From an uncultured Acidobacteriota bacterium (GTDB taxonomy: Bacteria > Acidobacteriota > Terriglobia > Bryobacterales > Bryobacteraceae): DNA of 64,000 bases. Below are positions 1 through 8,427 of this stretch, piece by piece. The number at the start of each line of letters is the position of its first letter. Positions within the stretch are counted from its first letter, which is position 1. The position numbers were made by a program, and so were the translations under genes. Where the stretch lies: NCBI GenBank assembly GCA_902826685.1, contig CADEFT010000019.1:62001-126000 (forward strand). The letters run 5' to 3'. Under the pieces are notes generated by a model. The model had not been told where the DNA came from, ran no database searches, and was given only the letters and a program-made list of their open reading frames with translations.

Positions 1-2036
1 AGGTCGCGATGACGCACGCCCATGATGACGCCGTCCTCCGATTCCGCCGTTACTTCGAGTACGGCGGGCAGCTTTTCGCGAATGGCGTACAGCGAGTGGT
101 AGCGGCCGACGCGGAATTCCTTCGGCAGCCCTTCGAATACGCCTTTGTTGAAATGGCGGATCAGCGACGGCTTCCCGTGCATCGGATAGTCGAGCACGCC
201 CAACTCCCCGCCGAAGGCTTCCACCACACCTTGCAGCCCGAGGCAAACGCCGAAGACCGGGACACCGAGCCGCGCGGCATGGCGCACCAGGTCCGGCACG
301 CCGAAATCGGCCGGACGTCCAGGGCCGGGGGAAATCAGGATCAGGCTGGGGGCGATCTTACCGATCAGATCGAGCGGGAAGCCCGCGCGATAGGTCACCA
401 CTTCGGCGCCGGTCTGGCGGGCGTAGTTGGAGAGCGTGTGGATGAAACAATCGTCGTTATCCACCAGCAGCAGCTTGACGCCGTGGCCTTCCTGCCCGCC
501 AGGCGCCGGCTGCGCCGCGGGCTCATTGTCCTTGGGCGCCAGCGCACGGAAGAAGCCGGTGGCCTTGAGCCTGGTCTCGCGCTCTTCGGCTTCGGGAATC
601 GAATCGTACAGCAGCGTGGCGCCGGCCGGATACTCGGCGATGCCGTCGCGCAGGTAGGTGGTGCGGATCAGGATGCCGGTGTTGATGTCGCCGTTGAGCG
701 ACAGCATCCCAACCGCGCCGCCATACCAGCCCCGCGCCGTCTTTTCGAGATTCTCGATGGCCTGCGCCGCCGCGCGCTTGGGCGCGCCAATCACGGTAAC
801 GGCCCACATGTGCGTCAAAAACGCATCGAGCGAATCAAGCCCCGGCTCGAGGGTGCCCTCCACGTGATCCACCGTGTGGAACAGACCGGCGTAGGATTCG
901 ATCAGCCGCCGCCCGATCACCTTTACCGTCCCCGGCACGCAGACACGCGACTTGTCGTTGCGGTCGACGTCGGTGCACATGGTGAGTTCCGATTCTTCCT
1001 TGGTCGACGCCAGCAGTTCGCGGATCGCGTCGGCATCGCGCATCGGGTCGCCGGTGCGCCGCGCGGTACCGGAGATAGGACATGTTTCCACCCGGCTGCC
1101 ATCCACGCGCACGAACATTTCCGGCGACGCCCCCACCAGTTGCTCATCGCCAAACTGGATCAGAAATTCGTAAGGGCTGGGGCTCAGTTCCTGGATGGAT
1201 TCAAACAGCTTCGAAGCCCGCCCCGAGTAGTTGGTGCGGAAAGTCTGCCGCAGCACGACCTCGTAGTAGTCGCCCTGGCGCATGCCTTCGCGCACCTTCT
1301 CCACCTTCGCCATGTACTCTTCCGGCGTATGGTCGGCGGTGATTTCCGAAGGCTGGCGGCGGGTGGGCGGGGCGATGTTCTCGCCGTCGCGCGGGAGCGC
1401 CGCCGTGCTCAGACCGTCTTTTGAAAAATCGTACTGATAGCGCTCAATGATTTCCTTCTTGCGATCCATGAAATAGATGTCGTCGCACAGGAACAGGTGC
1501 AGCGTCTTGGTCTTTTGCCTGGGCAGGTGCAGGGCAATCGGGTCGAACTGAAACAGCAGATCGAAACCGAAGGCGCCCGCCAGGTTGAGCCGGCCGTCTT
1601 CGCGATTGCCGAGTTCGGCGATGAGCGCGCGCAGGATGGTGAACGCCGAAGGCTGGCGGCTGCGCTCTTCTTCGGTGAACAGTTCCGCAAGCGGCTTCAA
1701 GGTACCGCGCAGCATGGATTCGCCGGTTTCAAAGCGGTCCCAATGCGGATGCGATTCGAGCACCGGCGCGAGCATCCGGCACAGAATCCTGCCGCGCTCA
1801 TTGAGCGCGCGGAACTCCATCTCGCGGCCGTAGCCAACGATTTCCAGAGGTGGATTGAGAGCCGCGATGTCCCAGCGCGAATACCGCCCCGGATATTCGT
1901 ACCCGGAAGAGAAGTAAACGCCCCGGCGCGTATCCAATTCGCGCAGCAGCTTGCCAAGCCCTCGTTTGAACGAGACTTTGGAGAGACCACGCGTTACCTG
2001 GATGCCGCTGGGGGTGGAGTACTGAAGCTGTGGCAT
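1..2036 (-). CDS. trpE(G): Anthranilate synthase, fused TrpE-TrpG (C-terminus beyond window)
   Basis: Converts chorismate and glutamine to anthranilate, the first committed step of tryptophan synthesis, in the cytosol. The ATG at 2036 opens about 678 residues that run off the left edge. Residues 1-500 are the chorismate-binding TrpE part, with the family segments LIQFGDEQLVGASPEMFVR, CPISGTARRTG and ELTMCTDVDRNDKSRVC. A short linker rich in Ala, Pro and Gly leads from about residue 515 into a type-1 glutamine amidotransferase (LISPGPGRPADFG, then GVCLGLQG with the nucleophile Cys598). The HPES catalytic triad end lies outside the window. Fused TrpEG of about 720-735 residues is typical of alphaproteobacteria and scattered elsewhere. 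No Trp-codon leader peptide is visible in the 94-base gap to the divergent permease. Confidence 0.93.
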   Translation of the reverse strand, partial: MPQLQYSTPSGIQVTRGLSKVSFKRGLGKLLRELDTRRGVYFSSGYEYPGRYSRWDIAALNPPLEIVGYGREMEFRALNERGRILCRMLAPVLESHPHWDRFETGESMLRGTLKPLAELFTEEERSRQPSAFTILRALIAELGNREDGRLNLAGAFGFDLLFQFDPIALHLPRQKTKTLHLFLCDDIYFMDRKKEIIERYQYDFSKDGLSTAALPRDGENIAPPTRRQPSEITADHTPEEYMAKVEKVREGMRQGDYYEVVLRQTFRTNYSGRASKLFESIQELSPSPYEFLIQFGDEQLVGASPEMFVRVDGSRVETCPISGTARRTGDPMRDADAIRELLASTKEESELTMCTDVDRNDKSRVCVPGTVKVIGRRLIESYAGLFHTVDHVEGTLEPGLDSLDAFLTHMWAVTVIGAPKRAAAQAIENLEKTARGWYGGAVGMLSLNGDINTGILIRTTYLRDGIAEYPAGATLLYDSIPEAEERETRLKATGFFRALAPKDNEPAAQPAPGGQEGHGVKLLLVDNDDCFIHTLSNYARQTGAEVVTYRAGFPLDLIGKIAPSLILISPGPGRPADFGVPDLVRHAARLGVPVFGVCLGLQGVVEAFGGELGVLDYPMHGKPSLIRHFNKGVFEGLPKEFRVGRYHSLYAIREKLPAVLEVTAESEDGVIMGVRHRD

Positions 2037-2130
2037 GGACACCTCGGGCTGGCAACTTCAGGATATCAGGCGGGGAGCGGCGGTGTAGTCGTCGGAATGC
2101 CGTTACCGGTGTGGTATCGTTGCCGCTAAC

Positions 2131-3420
2131 TTGTCAAACCATCCCACGCTGCTGCGCTCGATCCGCAAATGGGATCTGGTGGCCGTGGCCATCAATTCGG
2201 TGATCGGCGCGGGTATCTTCGGATTGCCGTCGAAGGTCTTCGATCTCGCCGGCGTCTATAGCCTGGCCGCTTTCGTGCTGTGCGGTCTGTTTGCGGCGAT
2301 GATTGTGCTCTGTTTCGCCGAAGTCGGCAGCCGTTTCACCGAAACTGGCGGTCCTTATCTTTACGCCCGGGAAGCGTTCGGACCCACCGTGGGATTCACC
2401 ATGGGCTGGCTGTTGTGGATGGCGCGCGTGGCGGCGTTCGCGGCCAACACCAGCGTACTGCTGTCGTATCTGAGCCTGTTCTGGCCCGAGCTTGCCGAAG
2501 GGCCGGTGCGGCAGGCGGCCATTTGTGCCGTGGCGATGCTCGCCGGCGGGGTCAATCTCATCGGCATCCGCGATGTGACGCTGGCCACCAACATCCTCAC
2601 GGTGGCGAAGATGACGCCGTTGTTTCTGCTGGTGGCGGTGGGTGTTTTCTATCTGGAACCGGCGCGGTTCACTCCGGGCGCTCTGCCCGCCGCGGCGCCG
2701 TTCTCAAGCGCCATGCTGCTTTCGGTCTACGCCTTCACGGGCTTTGAAATGGCCACCGTTCCTGGCGGTGAGATGCGCGACCCCAGGCGCGATCTGCCGG
2801 CCGCCATTCTCACCGCCATCGCGATGGTGGTGGTGATCTATATCCTGATTCAGGTCGTCTGCATCGGGACGCTGCCGGATCTGGCCACATCGGCCCGCCC
2901 GCTCGGCGATGCCGGGGAGCGAGTGTTCGGGACCTGGGGCGCCGGCTTCATCTCCATCGGCGCGGCGCTTTCGGTGGCCGCGAATCTGAACATCGTGGTG
3001 CTGGCCGCTTCACGGCTGCCCTTCGCCATGGCCAGCCGGGGGGAGTTGCCGAAGATCCTGGGCGCGGTGCATCCGCGCTTCCAGACGCCGCATGTCTCGA
3101 TTCTTTTCACTACCGCGATGATGACGATCGTCACTCTGACCGGCGGATTCATCTACGCGGTGACGGTGAGCACGCTGGCGCGGCTGTTGATCTATGCGAC
3201 CACTTGCGGGTCGCTGCCGGTGTTCCGCAAGCGGCAGGGCGACAACGCTCCGTTTCGCGCTCCGATGGGTAAGGCGGCGGCGGCGATCGTGATTGCGGTG
3301 GTGATGTGGCTGCTCGCCACTTCCACCTGGCGGGAAGCGCGGGATACCGGGATTGCGGTGGCGGTGGGACTTGCCACTTACGCGGTGTGCCGGCGTGGCT
3401 CTACGGCGCGGGCGGCCTGA
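2131..3420 (+). CDS. APC-superfamily amino acid permease
   Basis: Inner-membrane amino acid/polyamine transporter of 429 residues with about 12 hydrophobic segments. The first helix carries the APC signature (AINSVIGAGIFGLP, about residues 22-35), the unwound Gly-rich substrate site. A second family motif, YAFTGFEMATVPGGEMRDPRRD, lies near residue 200. The start is a TTG at 2131 with no convincing Shine-Dalgarno; the next codons (SNHPTLLRSIRKWDLVAVAIN) match the usual short cytoplasmic N-terminus. It is transcribed divergently from trpE(G). Its last 20 bases overlap the convergent sulfatase gene. The substrate cannot be deduced. Confidence 0.88.
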   Translation: MSNHPTLLRSIRKWDLVAVAINSVIGAGIFGLPSKVFDLAGVYSLAAFVLCGLFAAMIVLCFAEVGSRFTETGGPYLYAREAFGPTVGFTMGWLLWMARVAAFAANTSVLLSYLSLFWPELAEGPVRQAAICAVAMLAGGVNLIGIRDVTLATNILTVAKMTPLFLLVAVGVFYLEPARFTPGALPAAAPFSSAMLLSVYAFTGFEMATVPGGEMRDPRRDLPAAILTAIAMVVVIYILIQVVCIGTLPDLATSARPLGDAGERVFGTWGAGFISIGAALSVAANLNIVVLAASRLPFAMASRGELPKILGAVHPRFQTPHVSILFTTAMMTIVTLTGGFIYAVTVSTLARLLIYATTCGSLPVFRKRQGDNAPFRAPMGKAAAAIVIAVVMWLLATSTWREARDTGIAVAVGLATYAVCRRGSTARAA

Positions 3421-5167
3421 CGGAGCGCAACTCCACACCCTCCAGCTCCCACACACCACCCGCCTCGCTAACGCCCACGGCTTGCACCTTGAGTTGTGTG
3501 CGGCCCGGCCGCAGCGCCACCGTGCCGAAGCTCATCGATCCCCATTGCATCTGCGGCACTTCGGGACGCGGGATCAGGTCGCGGTGCGGTAGCGGGTCCA
3601 TCGGAGTGGGATCCACCACCTGCGCTTCGAGCGTCCTCCCGCCAACCGTCAGCCGCAGCCGCGCGCCGGTGTTGGCCACCGGGCAGAGATAGCGCGCCGC
3701 CACCTCGTAGTTGCCCGCGCGCACCACTTCGATTTCCCAATGCGCCGCGCCGTTGACCGAATTCCAATCGGTGATCCACTCGTGCGCAAAGCCGGTGCCG
3801 CGTTTGTACCTCAAGCCGCCCGCGAGATAGGCCTGCGGGGCGGGTAGCGTCACCGGATCCTCTTCGGCATAGCCCACGGGGATAGTGGGGCGGCGGAACC
3901 CGCACTGCTCCGCCGCGACGCGGAACCACGACTCATACGCCGCCTTCAGCCGCTGCGCCATGGCTGGATTCTCCGCGGCGATGTTTTTGGATTCACCTGG
4001 GTCCGCCACGACGTCATACAGTTCGGCGCCGTTGACCAGGCTGTAGCGCTGCGTGCGAACCGCGCCGGGATACATGGCTTCCGGATTTCCAGACCCGCCG
4101 CGATGAGTGAACAGCATGCGATCGGGCCAGTGCGTCTCCTTTGCCTCAAGCAGCGGCCGCAGGCTGACGCCATCCCAGGGAAGCGCCGCGGCGGGCCGGC
4201 GCAGTTCGCACAGATCGAGCACCGTGGGCATGACGTCGATGGCGCCCGAGAGGCGGTCGATCTTCCGGCCCCCTTCGATGCCCTGGGGCCAACGCAGGAA
4301 AAGCGGGGCCCGCACGCCGCCTTCATAAACGCTGCCCTTGGCGGCGCGCAGCCCGGCGTTGTAGCGCTGCCCATTCGGCCCGTTATCGGTGAGGAACAGC
4401 ACCAGCGTGTTCCCGGCGAGATTCATCCGGTCGAGCGATTGCATCAGCCGCCCGATGTTCTCATCGAGGTTGGCCACCATCGAATAGACCGCGGCCACCT
4501 GCGGCGGCAATCCTTTGTCCTGAAACTGCCGCCAGTTCTTCCCGGGCGCCAGGTAGGGCGCGTGCGGCGTGTTGTAGGCCAGATAAAGGAAAAACGGCCG
4601 CGCCGTGTCCTCGCCCAGAAACCGGATGGCTTCATCGGTGAACGCGTCGGCGATATAGCCCTTGGAAGCGAACGGCGTTCCGTTCCGCTCAAGCGGCGCA
4701 TCCCAGTATTCGGTCCAGTGGCCGGTGCGGAATCCGGTGAACTCATCGAAACCCTGGGCGCGCGGGACGTGGGGATAATGCTCGCCCAGATGCCACTTGC
4801 CGATCAGCCCGGTGCGATAGCCGCCGGCGCGCAACGACTCAGCCAGCGTGATTTCATTGGCGCGCATGGTTTCGCGGCCCGCCGTGACGCCATGCACGCC
4901 CGAGCGCAGGTGATACCGGCCGGTGAGCAGGCTGGCGCGGGTGGGCGCGCAGACCGGCGAAACGTAAAAGCGCGTGAACTCGACGCCCTGTGTGCCCAGT
5001 TTGTCGAGGTTGGGCGTGGAAAGGTGCGGATTGCCGTGCAGGGAAAAGTCGCCGTAGCCTTGATCGTCGGACAGGATCAACAGAACGTTGGGGCGGCGGG
5101 AGAACGATTGCGCTCCCGCCACCCCCGCTCCTGAAACGAGGCTTCGGACCGCCTGCCGCCGCGTCAC
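3401..5167 (-). CDS. Exported sulfatase, arylsulfatase/GALNS type, with C-terminal beta domain
   Basis: Hydrolyses sulfate esters, probably on polysaccharides or small aromatics, in the periplasm. 588 residues. The N-terminus MTRRQAVRSLVSGAGVAGA is Tat-like. Metal-binding aspartates are in LILSDDQGYGD (Asp34, Asp35). The formylglycine site C-x-P-x-R is CAPTR at 73-77, followed by ASLLTGRY, so maturation needs a formylglycine-generating enzyme, which is not in this window. FLTDNGPNGQRYNAGLRAAKGS is the conserved second metal/substrate segment. The last roughly 110 residues form an extra beta-rich module, possibly carbohydrate binding. The start overlaps the ridA stop by 4 bases, implying co-transcription. 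Confidence 0.92.
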   Translation of the reverse strand: MTRRQAVRSLVSGAGVAGAQSFSRRPNVLLILSDDQGYGDFSLHGNPHLSTPNLDKLGTQGVEFTRFYVSPVCAPTRASLLTGRYHLRSGVHGVTAGRETMRANEITLAESLRAGGYRTGLIGKWHLGEHYPHVPRAQGFDEFTGFRTGHWTEYWDAPLERNGTPFASKGYIADAFTDEAIRFLGEDTARPFFLYLAYNTPHAPYLAPGKNWRQFQDKGLPPQVAAVYSMVANLDENIGRLMQSLDRMNLAGNTLVLFLTDNGPNGQRYNAGLRAAKGSVYEGGVRAPLFLRWPQGIEGGRKIDRLSGAIDVMPTVLDLCELRRPAAALPWDGVSLRPLLEAKETHWPDRMLFTHRGGSGNPEAMYPGAVRTQRYSLVNGAELYDVVADPGESKNIAAENPAMAQRLKAAYESWFRVAAEQCGFRRPTIPVGYAEEDPVTLPAPQAYLAGGLRYKRGTGFAHEWITDWNSVNGAAHWEIEVVRAGNYEVAARYLCPVANTGARLRLTVGGRTLEAQVVDPTPMDPLPHRDLIPRPEVPQMQWGSMSFGTVALRPGRTQLKVQAVGVSEAGGVWELEGVELRSVRPPAP

Positions 5168-5547
5168 TTGGGCTTATAAGCGACGCAGTCGATTTCCACC
5201 TTCATGGCCGGATTCGGCATCACGGCCTGAACGGTGGTGCGAGCCGGCTTGTTCTCGCCGAAAAACTCGCCGTAGACTTCATTCATGGCGCCAAAATCCG
5301 TCACGTCCCGGAGAAACACCGCGCACTTGACGACATCGGAAGGAGAAGCTCCCGCCGCTTCGAGAATGCGCTTGATGTTGGCGAGCACCAGCCTGGTCTC
5401 ATGCTGGACGTCGCCAAACGAGAACTGGTTCGTGGCCGGATCGATGGGACCCTGGCCGGAAACGTAGAGGAAGCCTCCGGCGCGCACGGCGGGCGAATAG
5501 GGCCCGCGGGGTTTGGGCGATCCCGCGGGAAAGATACGGTCGATCAT
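5164..5547 (-). CDS. RidA family (YjgF/YER057c/UK114) imine/enamine deaminase
   Basis: Small cytosolic protein of 127 residues, the normal RidA length, which hydrolyses reactive 2-aminoacrylate-type imines. The start is MIDRIFPAGSPKPRGPYSPAV, containing the family GPYS element. The active-site arginine is Arg103 in PARTTVQAV and the carboxylate Glu119 is in MKVEIDCVAY. It sits 3 bases after the NYN gene and overlaps the sulfatase by 4 bases, so all three are probably one transcript. The close Rid subfamilies cannot be separated by eye; conserved Arg103 favours a true deaminase. Confidence 0.92.
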   Translation of the reverse strand: MIDRIFPAGSPKPRGPYSPAVRAGGFLYVSGQGPIDPATNQFSFGDVQHETRLVLANIKRILEAAGASPSDVVKCAVFLRDVTDFGAMNEVYGEFFGENKPARTTVQAVMPNPAMKVEIDCVAYKPK

Positions 5548-5550
5548 CAG

Positions 5551-6885
5551 TTAGTCCTTCTTCCTCCGGCTTGGCGCCTTGCGGGCGGGCTTGTCACCAG
5601 AAGATGTTTTGCGCGGGGCGCGCTTACGGGCCGGAGCGGGCGCGGCCTTGGCCTGCGGCGGATTGGGCTCCATCATAGTCGGCTGGCCGGCCACGTAGGG
5701 CTGAGGTCCGTCGTCTTCCTCCTCGGGCTCCGGCGCCGTTGTAGGCGGAGGAGCGGGCGGGTAGAACTCGGCGCCAAGATAAACGATGGTGCCGCGATCC
5801 TGCGTCTGCTCGAGCCTGACAACGAACAGGTCCTGGGCGAAGTTGAGGAACTCGCCGAATTCCTGGAAGCCGAACGCTTTCAGATCGAAGTTCGGAAATT
5901 CCTGCATCAGCCAGTTGGCGAGGTCGGTGGATGCGCCGCCCTCTTCGAGTTCGAAGCGGTGATTTTCAAGCACCTCGCGCAGCGTGGGCAGCGCATCCTC
6001 GCGCTGCGGCATCGGAGCGCCGCTGGCCGTACCCTTCCGCTCGATGGTGTAATGGCCGCCGTGGCCGCGCGTTTCGATGAGGTTGGCTTTCTTGAGCCGC
6101 TCGACGAAATCGGAAAAGCTGGTGGCGCCATAGGCCTTTTCGCTGAACGCGGAATCGAGCTGCAGCATGGTGGACTTGAGCAATCCGAGTTGCGGCTTGA
6201 CTTCGCGACGTTCGAGAACCTGCAGCGCCCGCTCGAGCAGCGGCATGGCCTGCTGCAACTCGAGCGGCTGGGGCTTGGAGCGCTGCCATTGGCCGCCCTT
6301 GTCCCCCTGGGGCGGGCGATCCTGGCGGTCCTGCCGCTCCGGGCGGTCCTTGCGGTCGCGCGGATCCTGGCGATCGGGGAGCGAAACCTGCTGCGGCGGC
6401 GGCAGTTTCTCCCCGCGCGCATCGAGCAGGGATTCGTAGCTGACGAACTCATGGCAGTTCTGCTGCAGGATCGTGCTGGTAAAAGCCTTGCCGCCGACGA
6501 TGAAGATCTTCTTGCCGAACTCGCGAAGCTTGTTGACCAGGGGGATGAAATCGCTGTCGCCGCTCACGATGGCGAAGGCATTCACGTGCGGGTGGGTGAA
6601 AGCCATCTCGAGAGCGTCTAAAGCGAGGTTGATATCGGCGCCGTTCTTGTCGCCCCGCGGCGACGGGTTCCGTTGAACCATTTGAACGGCGTTTTCCGCC
6701 ATCTGGCGCGTGGCCATGTCTTGCCGGCTCCAGTTGGCGTAAGCGAACTTTGCGACGATGTCGCCGCGTTCCTTGAGCGCATCGAGCGCCAAAGCTACGT
6801 CGAAATCGCGCCGCAAAGTGGATTTCACGCCGATTTCGATGTTGTCGTAATCCACGAAAACGGCGATGTTCAGTTTTTCTTGCAT
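5551..6885 (-). CDS. NYN (LabA/DUF88) PIN-like nuclease with tandem OST-HTH/LOTUS domains
   Basis: 444 residues from the ATG at 6885; a TTG at 6912 would add 9 residues but lacks the family start. Residues 1-140 are a NYN domain with the acidic PIN-like set: FVDYDN (Asp12, Asp14), GADINLALDALE (Asp84) and VSGDSDFIPLV (Asp110, Asp112). This suggests metal-dependent RNase activity. A charged linker made of Arg-Gln-Asp repeats (about 155-190) leads to a clear LOTUS domain at about 197-275 (LGLLKSTMLQLDSAF, YGATSFSDFV) and a second, divergent one at about 293-370. The tail is Ala/Pro/Lys/Arg-rich and probably binds nucleic acid. Function in RNA metabolism is inferred from the domains; no target is visible. 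Confidence 0.88.
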   Translation of the reverse strand: MQEKLNIAVFVDYDNIEIGVKSTLRRDFDVALALDALKERGDIVAKFAYANWSRQDMATRQMAENAVQMVQRNPSPRGDKNGADINLALDALEMAFTHPHVNAFAIVSGDSDFIPLVNKLREFGKKIFIVGGKAFTSTILQQNCHEFVSYESLLDARGEKLPPPQQVSLPDRQDPRDRKDRPERQDRQDRPPQGDKGGQWQRSKPQPLELQQAMPLLERALQVLERREVKPQLGLLKSTMLQLDSAFSEKAYGATSFSDFVERLKKANLIETRGHGGHYTIERKGTASGAPMPQREDALPTLREVLENHRFELEEGGASTDLANWLMQEFPNFDLKAFGFQEFGEFLNFAQDLFVVRLEQTQDRGTIVYLGAEFYPPAPPPTTAPEPEEEDDGPQPYVAGQPTMMEPNPPQAKAAPAPARKRAPRKTSSGDKPARKAPSRRKKD

Positions 6886-6953
6886 GCTGCCTACACTCTT
6901 GGCTTCTTCCAAACCAGCGGTGGGCCAGAGCCCTGTAGCTTCCGTCGTTCCAG

Positions 6954-7358
6954 TCAGGCGGGTTGTTTGACCGTGGACCTGATAAATTCCACGATCTCCT
7001 CCAACGACGCGCCAGGCTGGAATACAGCCGCCACGCCGTGCTGGGTCTTCAACCGGTTGGCATCATCGTCCGGGATAATGCCCCCCACGACCACCAGCAC
7101 GTCCGGCATCTCTTTTTCCCGGAGCAACTCCATGACACGCGGCACAATTGCGTTGTGCGCTCCGGACAGAATCGACAATCCAATGACTTGAACGTCCTCC
7201 TGCAAAGCGGCATTGACGATCATTTCGGGGGTCTGCCGCAGGCCGGTGTAGATTACTTCCATACCGGCGTCACGCAGCGCGCGAGCGATTACCTTTGCGC
7301 CCCGGTCATGACCGTCGAGTCCGGGCTTTGCCACAAGAACACGAATCGGGATGGCCAT
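6954..7358 (-). CDS. Cobalamin-binding domain protein, methylmalonyl-CoA mutase small-subunit type
   Basis: 134 residues from the ATG at 7358 (MAIPIRVLVAKPGLDGHDRG). DGHDRG is the D-x-H-x-x-G motif whose His replaces dimethylbenzimidazole as lower cobalt ligand. The rest follows the B12 domain of acyl-CoA mutases: VIYTGLRQTPEMIVNAA, IGLSILSGAHN and VVGGIIPDDD. It is a stand-alone domain, so it needs a separate large catalytic subunit, which is not in this window. The upstream in-frame extension lacks family character and would overlap the neighbouring gene. The spacing from the 205-aa gene is 47 bases, so co-transcription is possible but the roles look unrelated. Confidence 0.9.
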   Translation of the reverse strand: MAIPIRVLVAKPGLDGHDRGAKVIARALRDAGMEVIYTGLRQTPEMIVNAALQEDVQVIGLSILSGAHNAIVPRVMELLREKEMPDVLVVVGGIIPDDDANRLKTQHGVAAVFQPGASLEEIVEFIRSTVKQPA

Positions 7359-7405
7359 CCGCTGCCAATAGTATATGCCAGAACGGGATGGCGCGTGGGG
7401 ATGGT

Positions 7406-8023
7406 TCAGGGAAGCGATGCGTCGAACTCCCGTTGCCACCTGTGGATGAGATCCATGAGGTCCCGGAAAGGAATCCGGAAATGGTCGAGTCCAAGGTTGG
7501 CGCAGATGACCGGCAGGTCATGGCGTAACGACTGGTAGTCGCCATCGATATATGCCGGACCGCGCATCGCACACCCTGTGGCTCCTTGAAGCCAGTTACG
7601 GACTGCTCCGATCGCTCCCCGCGGGGAGGCTCCATGCGGCTCGGGGTCGAAGCCTGCCAGATCGGAGAGGAACGAAAGGTAGCGGTGCTGGTCCCGGTCC
7701 AGAATCAGGAGTTGCTTCCCGCGGTTCGCGGCTCCTCCCCATCGCTTGCACCCGAAAAAGAGGCCAAGTTCGAACGGCATGTTGAATCGCGGCAGCCCCG
7801 AGCCGTTGAGCTCAGTGCGAGAGAGATCGTGAATCCCGAAATCGCACTGGCTTATGATCCGGCAGATCTTCTCCAGGCGGCTTTCCCCTGCGCCCGTCAC
7901 TTCGAGCGCCGAACGAGGATTGAATCCGCAGCGGATCACCGTAAAGCAGACTGCGTGAAATAGCGGTTCGTACTCTTGATCGAACGGGCAGTTGAGGAAG
8001 ACGTCGCGATTGGATGGGCGCAT
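7406..8023 (-). CDS. Uncharacterised protein with nucleoside-deoxyribosyltransferase/TIR-like fold signature
   Basis: 205 residues, function unknown. The order of conserved elements resembles the NDT/TIR-like Rossmannoid fold: a first strand VFLNCPFD (8-15), a helix, GFNPRSALE (33-41), then RLEKICRIISQCDFGIHDLS (49-68, a helix then a strand ending in Asp and Ser) and FNMPFELGLFFGC (80-92). The last resembles the G-T-A-F-E-L-G block of nucleoside 2-deoxyribosyltransferases, which would make Glu85 the candidate catalytic residue. A strand KQLLILD (103-109) follows. No signal peptide or membrane helix is visible. It follows a 70-aa basic protein after 27 bases. Activity as a nucleoside- or NAD-cleaving enzyme is inference only. 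Confidence 0.6.
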   Translation of the reverse strand: MRPSNRDVFLNCPFDQEYEPLFHAVCFTVIRCGFNPRSALEVTGAGESRLEKICRIISQCDFGIHDLSRTELNGSGLPRFNMPFELGLFFGCKRWGGAANRGKQLLILDRDQHRYLSFLSDLAGFDPEPHGASPRGAIGAVRNWLQGATGCAMRGPAYIDGDYQSLRHDLPVICANLGLDHFRIPFRDLMDLIHRWQREFDASLP

Positions 8024-8050
8024 CTACGCCCATTGTGCCAATTCGTCCCC

Positions 8051-8263
8051 CTAGGATTTTTCCGAGAGCCGCGCGGCAATTGCTTTCTTGATAGCGGCAC
8101 GCACCTTGGCCGCCGGAATCGACGACCGGTAAGGCAGACGCGGTGTCAGCCGCGGCGGCCCTTCCTCTTCCATCGAAATCGAGGCGGGCTTCTTTCGAGG
8201 CGCCAATTGTGGCTTGGTACCAGTTGCTGCCATGTGTCCGTGCCTGTTCTTTGAACCTGCCAT
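8051..8263 (-). CDS. Small basic protein preceding the NDT-like gene
   Basis: 70 residues from the ATG at 8263, preceded by GGTGGGATA, a usable ribosome site; longer (8317) and shorter (8233) starts exist. The N-terminal half is disordered and Lys/Pro-rich. The C-terminus is a predicted amphipathic helix, SSIPAAKVRAAIKKAIAARL (47-66), that could bind a partner or nucleic acid. I do not recognise a family. Its position 27 bases upstream of the 205-aa gene on the same strand suggests a two-gene unit such as an antitoxin/immunity-toxin pair, but this is inference. The open frame alone is modest evidence in GC-rich DNA. Confidence 0.45.
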   Translation of the reverse strand: MAGSKNRHGHMAATGTKPQLAPRKKPASISMEEEGPPRLTPRLPYRSSIPAAKVRAAIKKAIAARLSEKS

Positions 8264-8427
8264 TATCCCACCATCGCGGTCAAACCTCTGATCGACCGCC
8301 ACGGCGAAACTCTTCATCCGCCGGGCAGCGAAGCCATTCTACGCCTGTTCCCCAACCCCACATAGGGCTTTTCCCCGGTCTCAATCGCCTGCTCTTCTTC
8401 CGATGGAAGAGCGTGCCAGAAGGAAAA

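Noticed and set aside
9..1424. A 471-codon plus-strand open frame at the left edge
   Set aside because: It is antisense to trpE(G), whose motifs on the minus strand are unmistakable.
8143..8427. N-terminal extension of the PH-like membrane protein from 8143
   Set aside because: The extra 95 residues are Ser/Pro/His/Arg-rich, lack any domain and overlap the divergent small gene; a GTG with AGAAGGA at 8428 starts the hydrophobic region.
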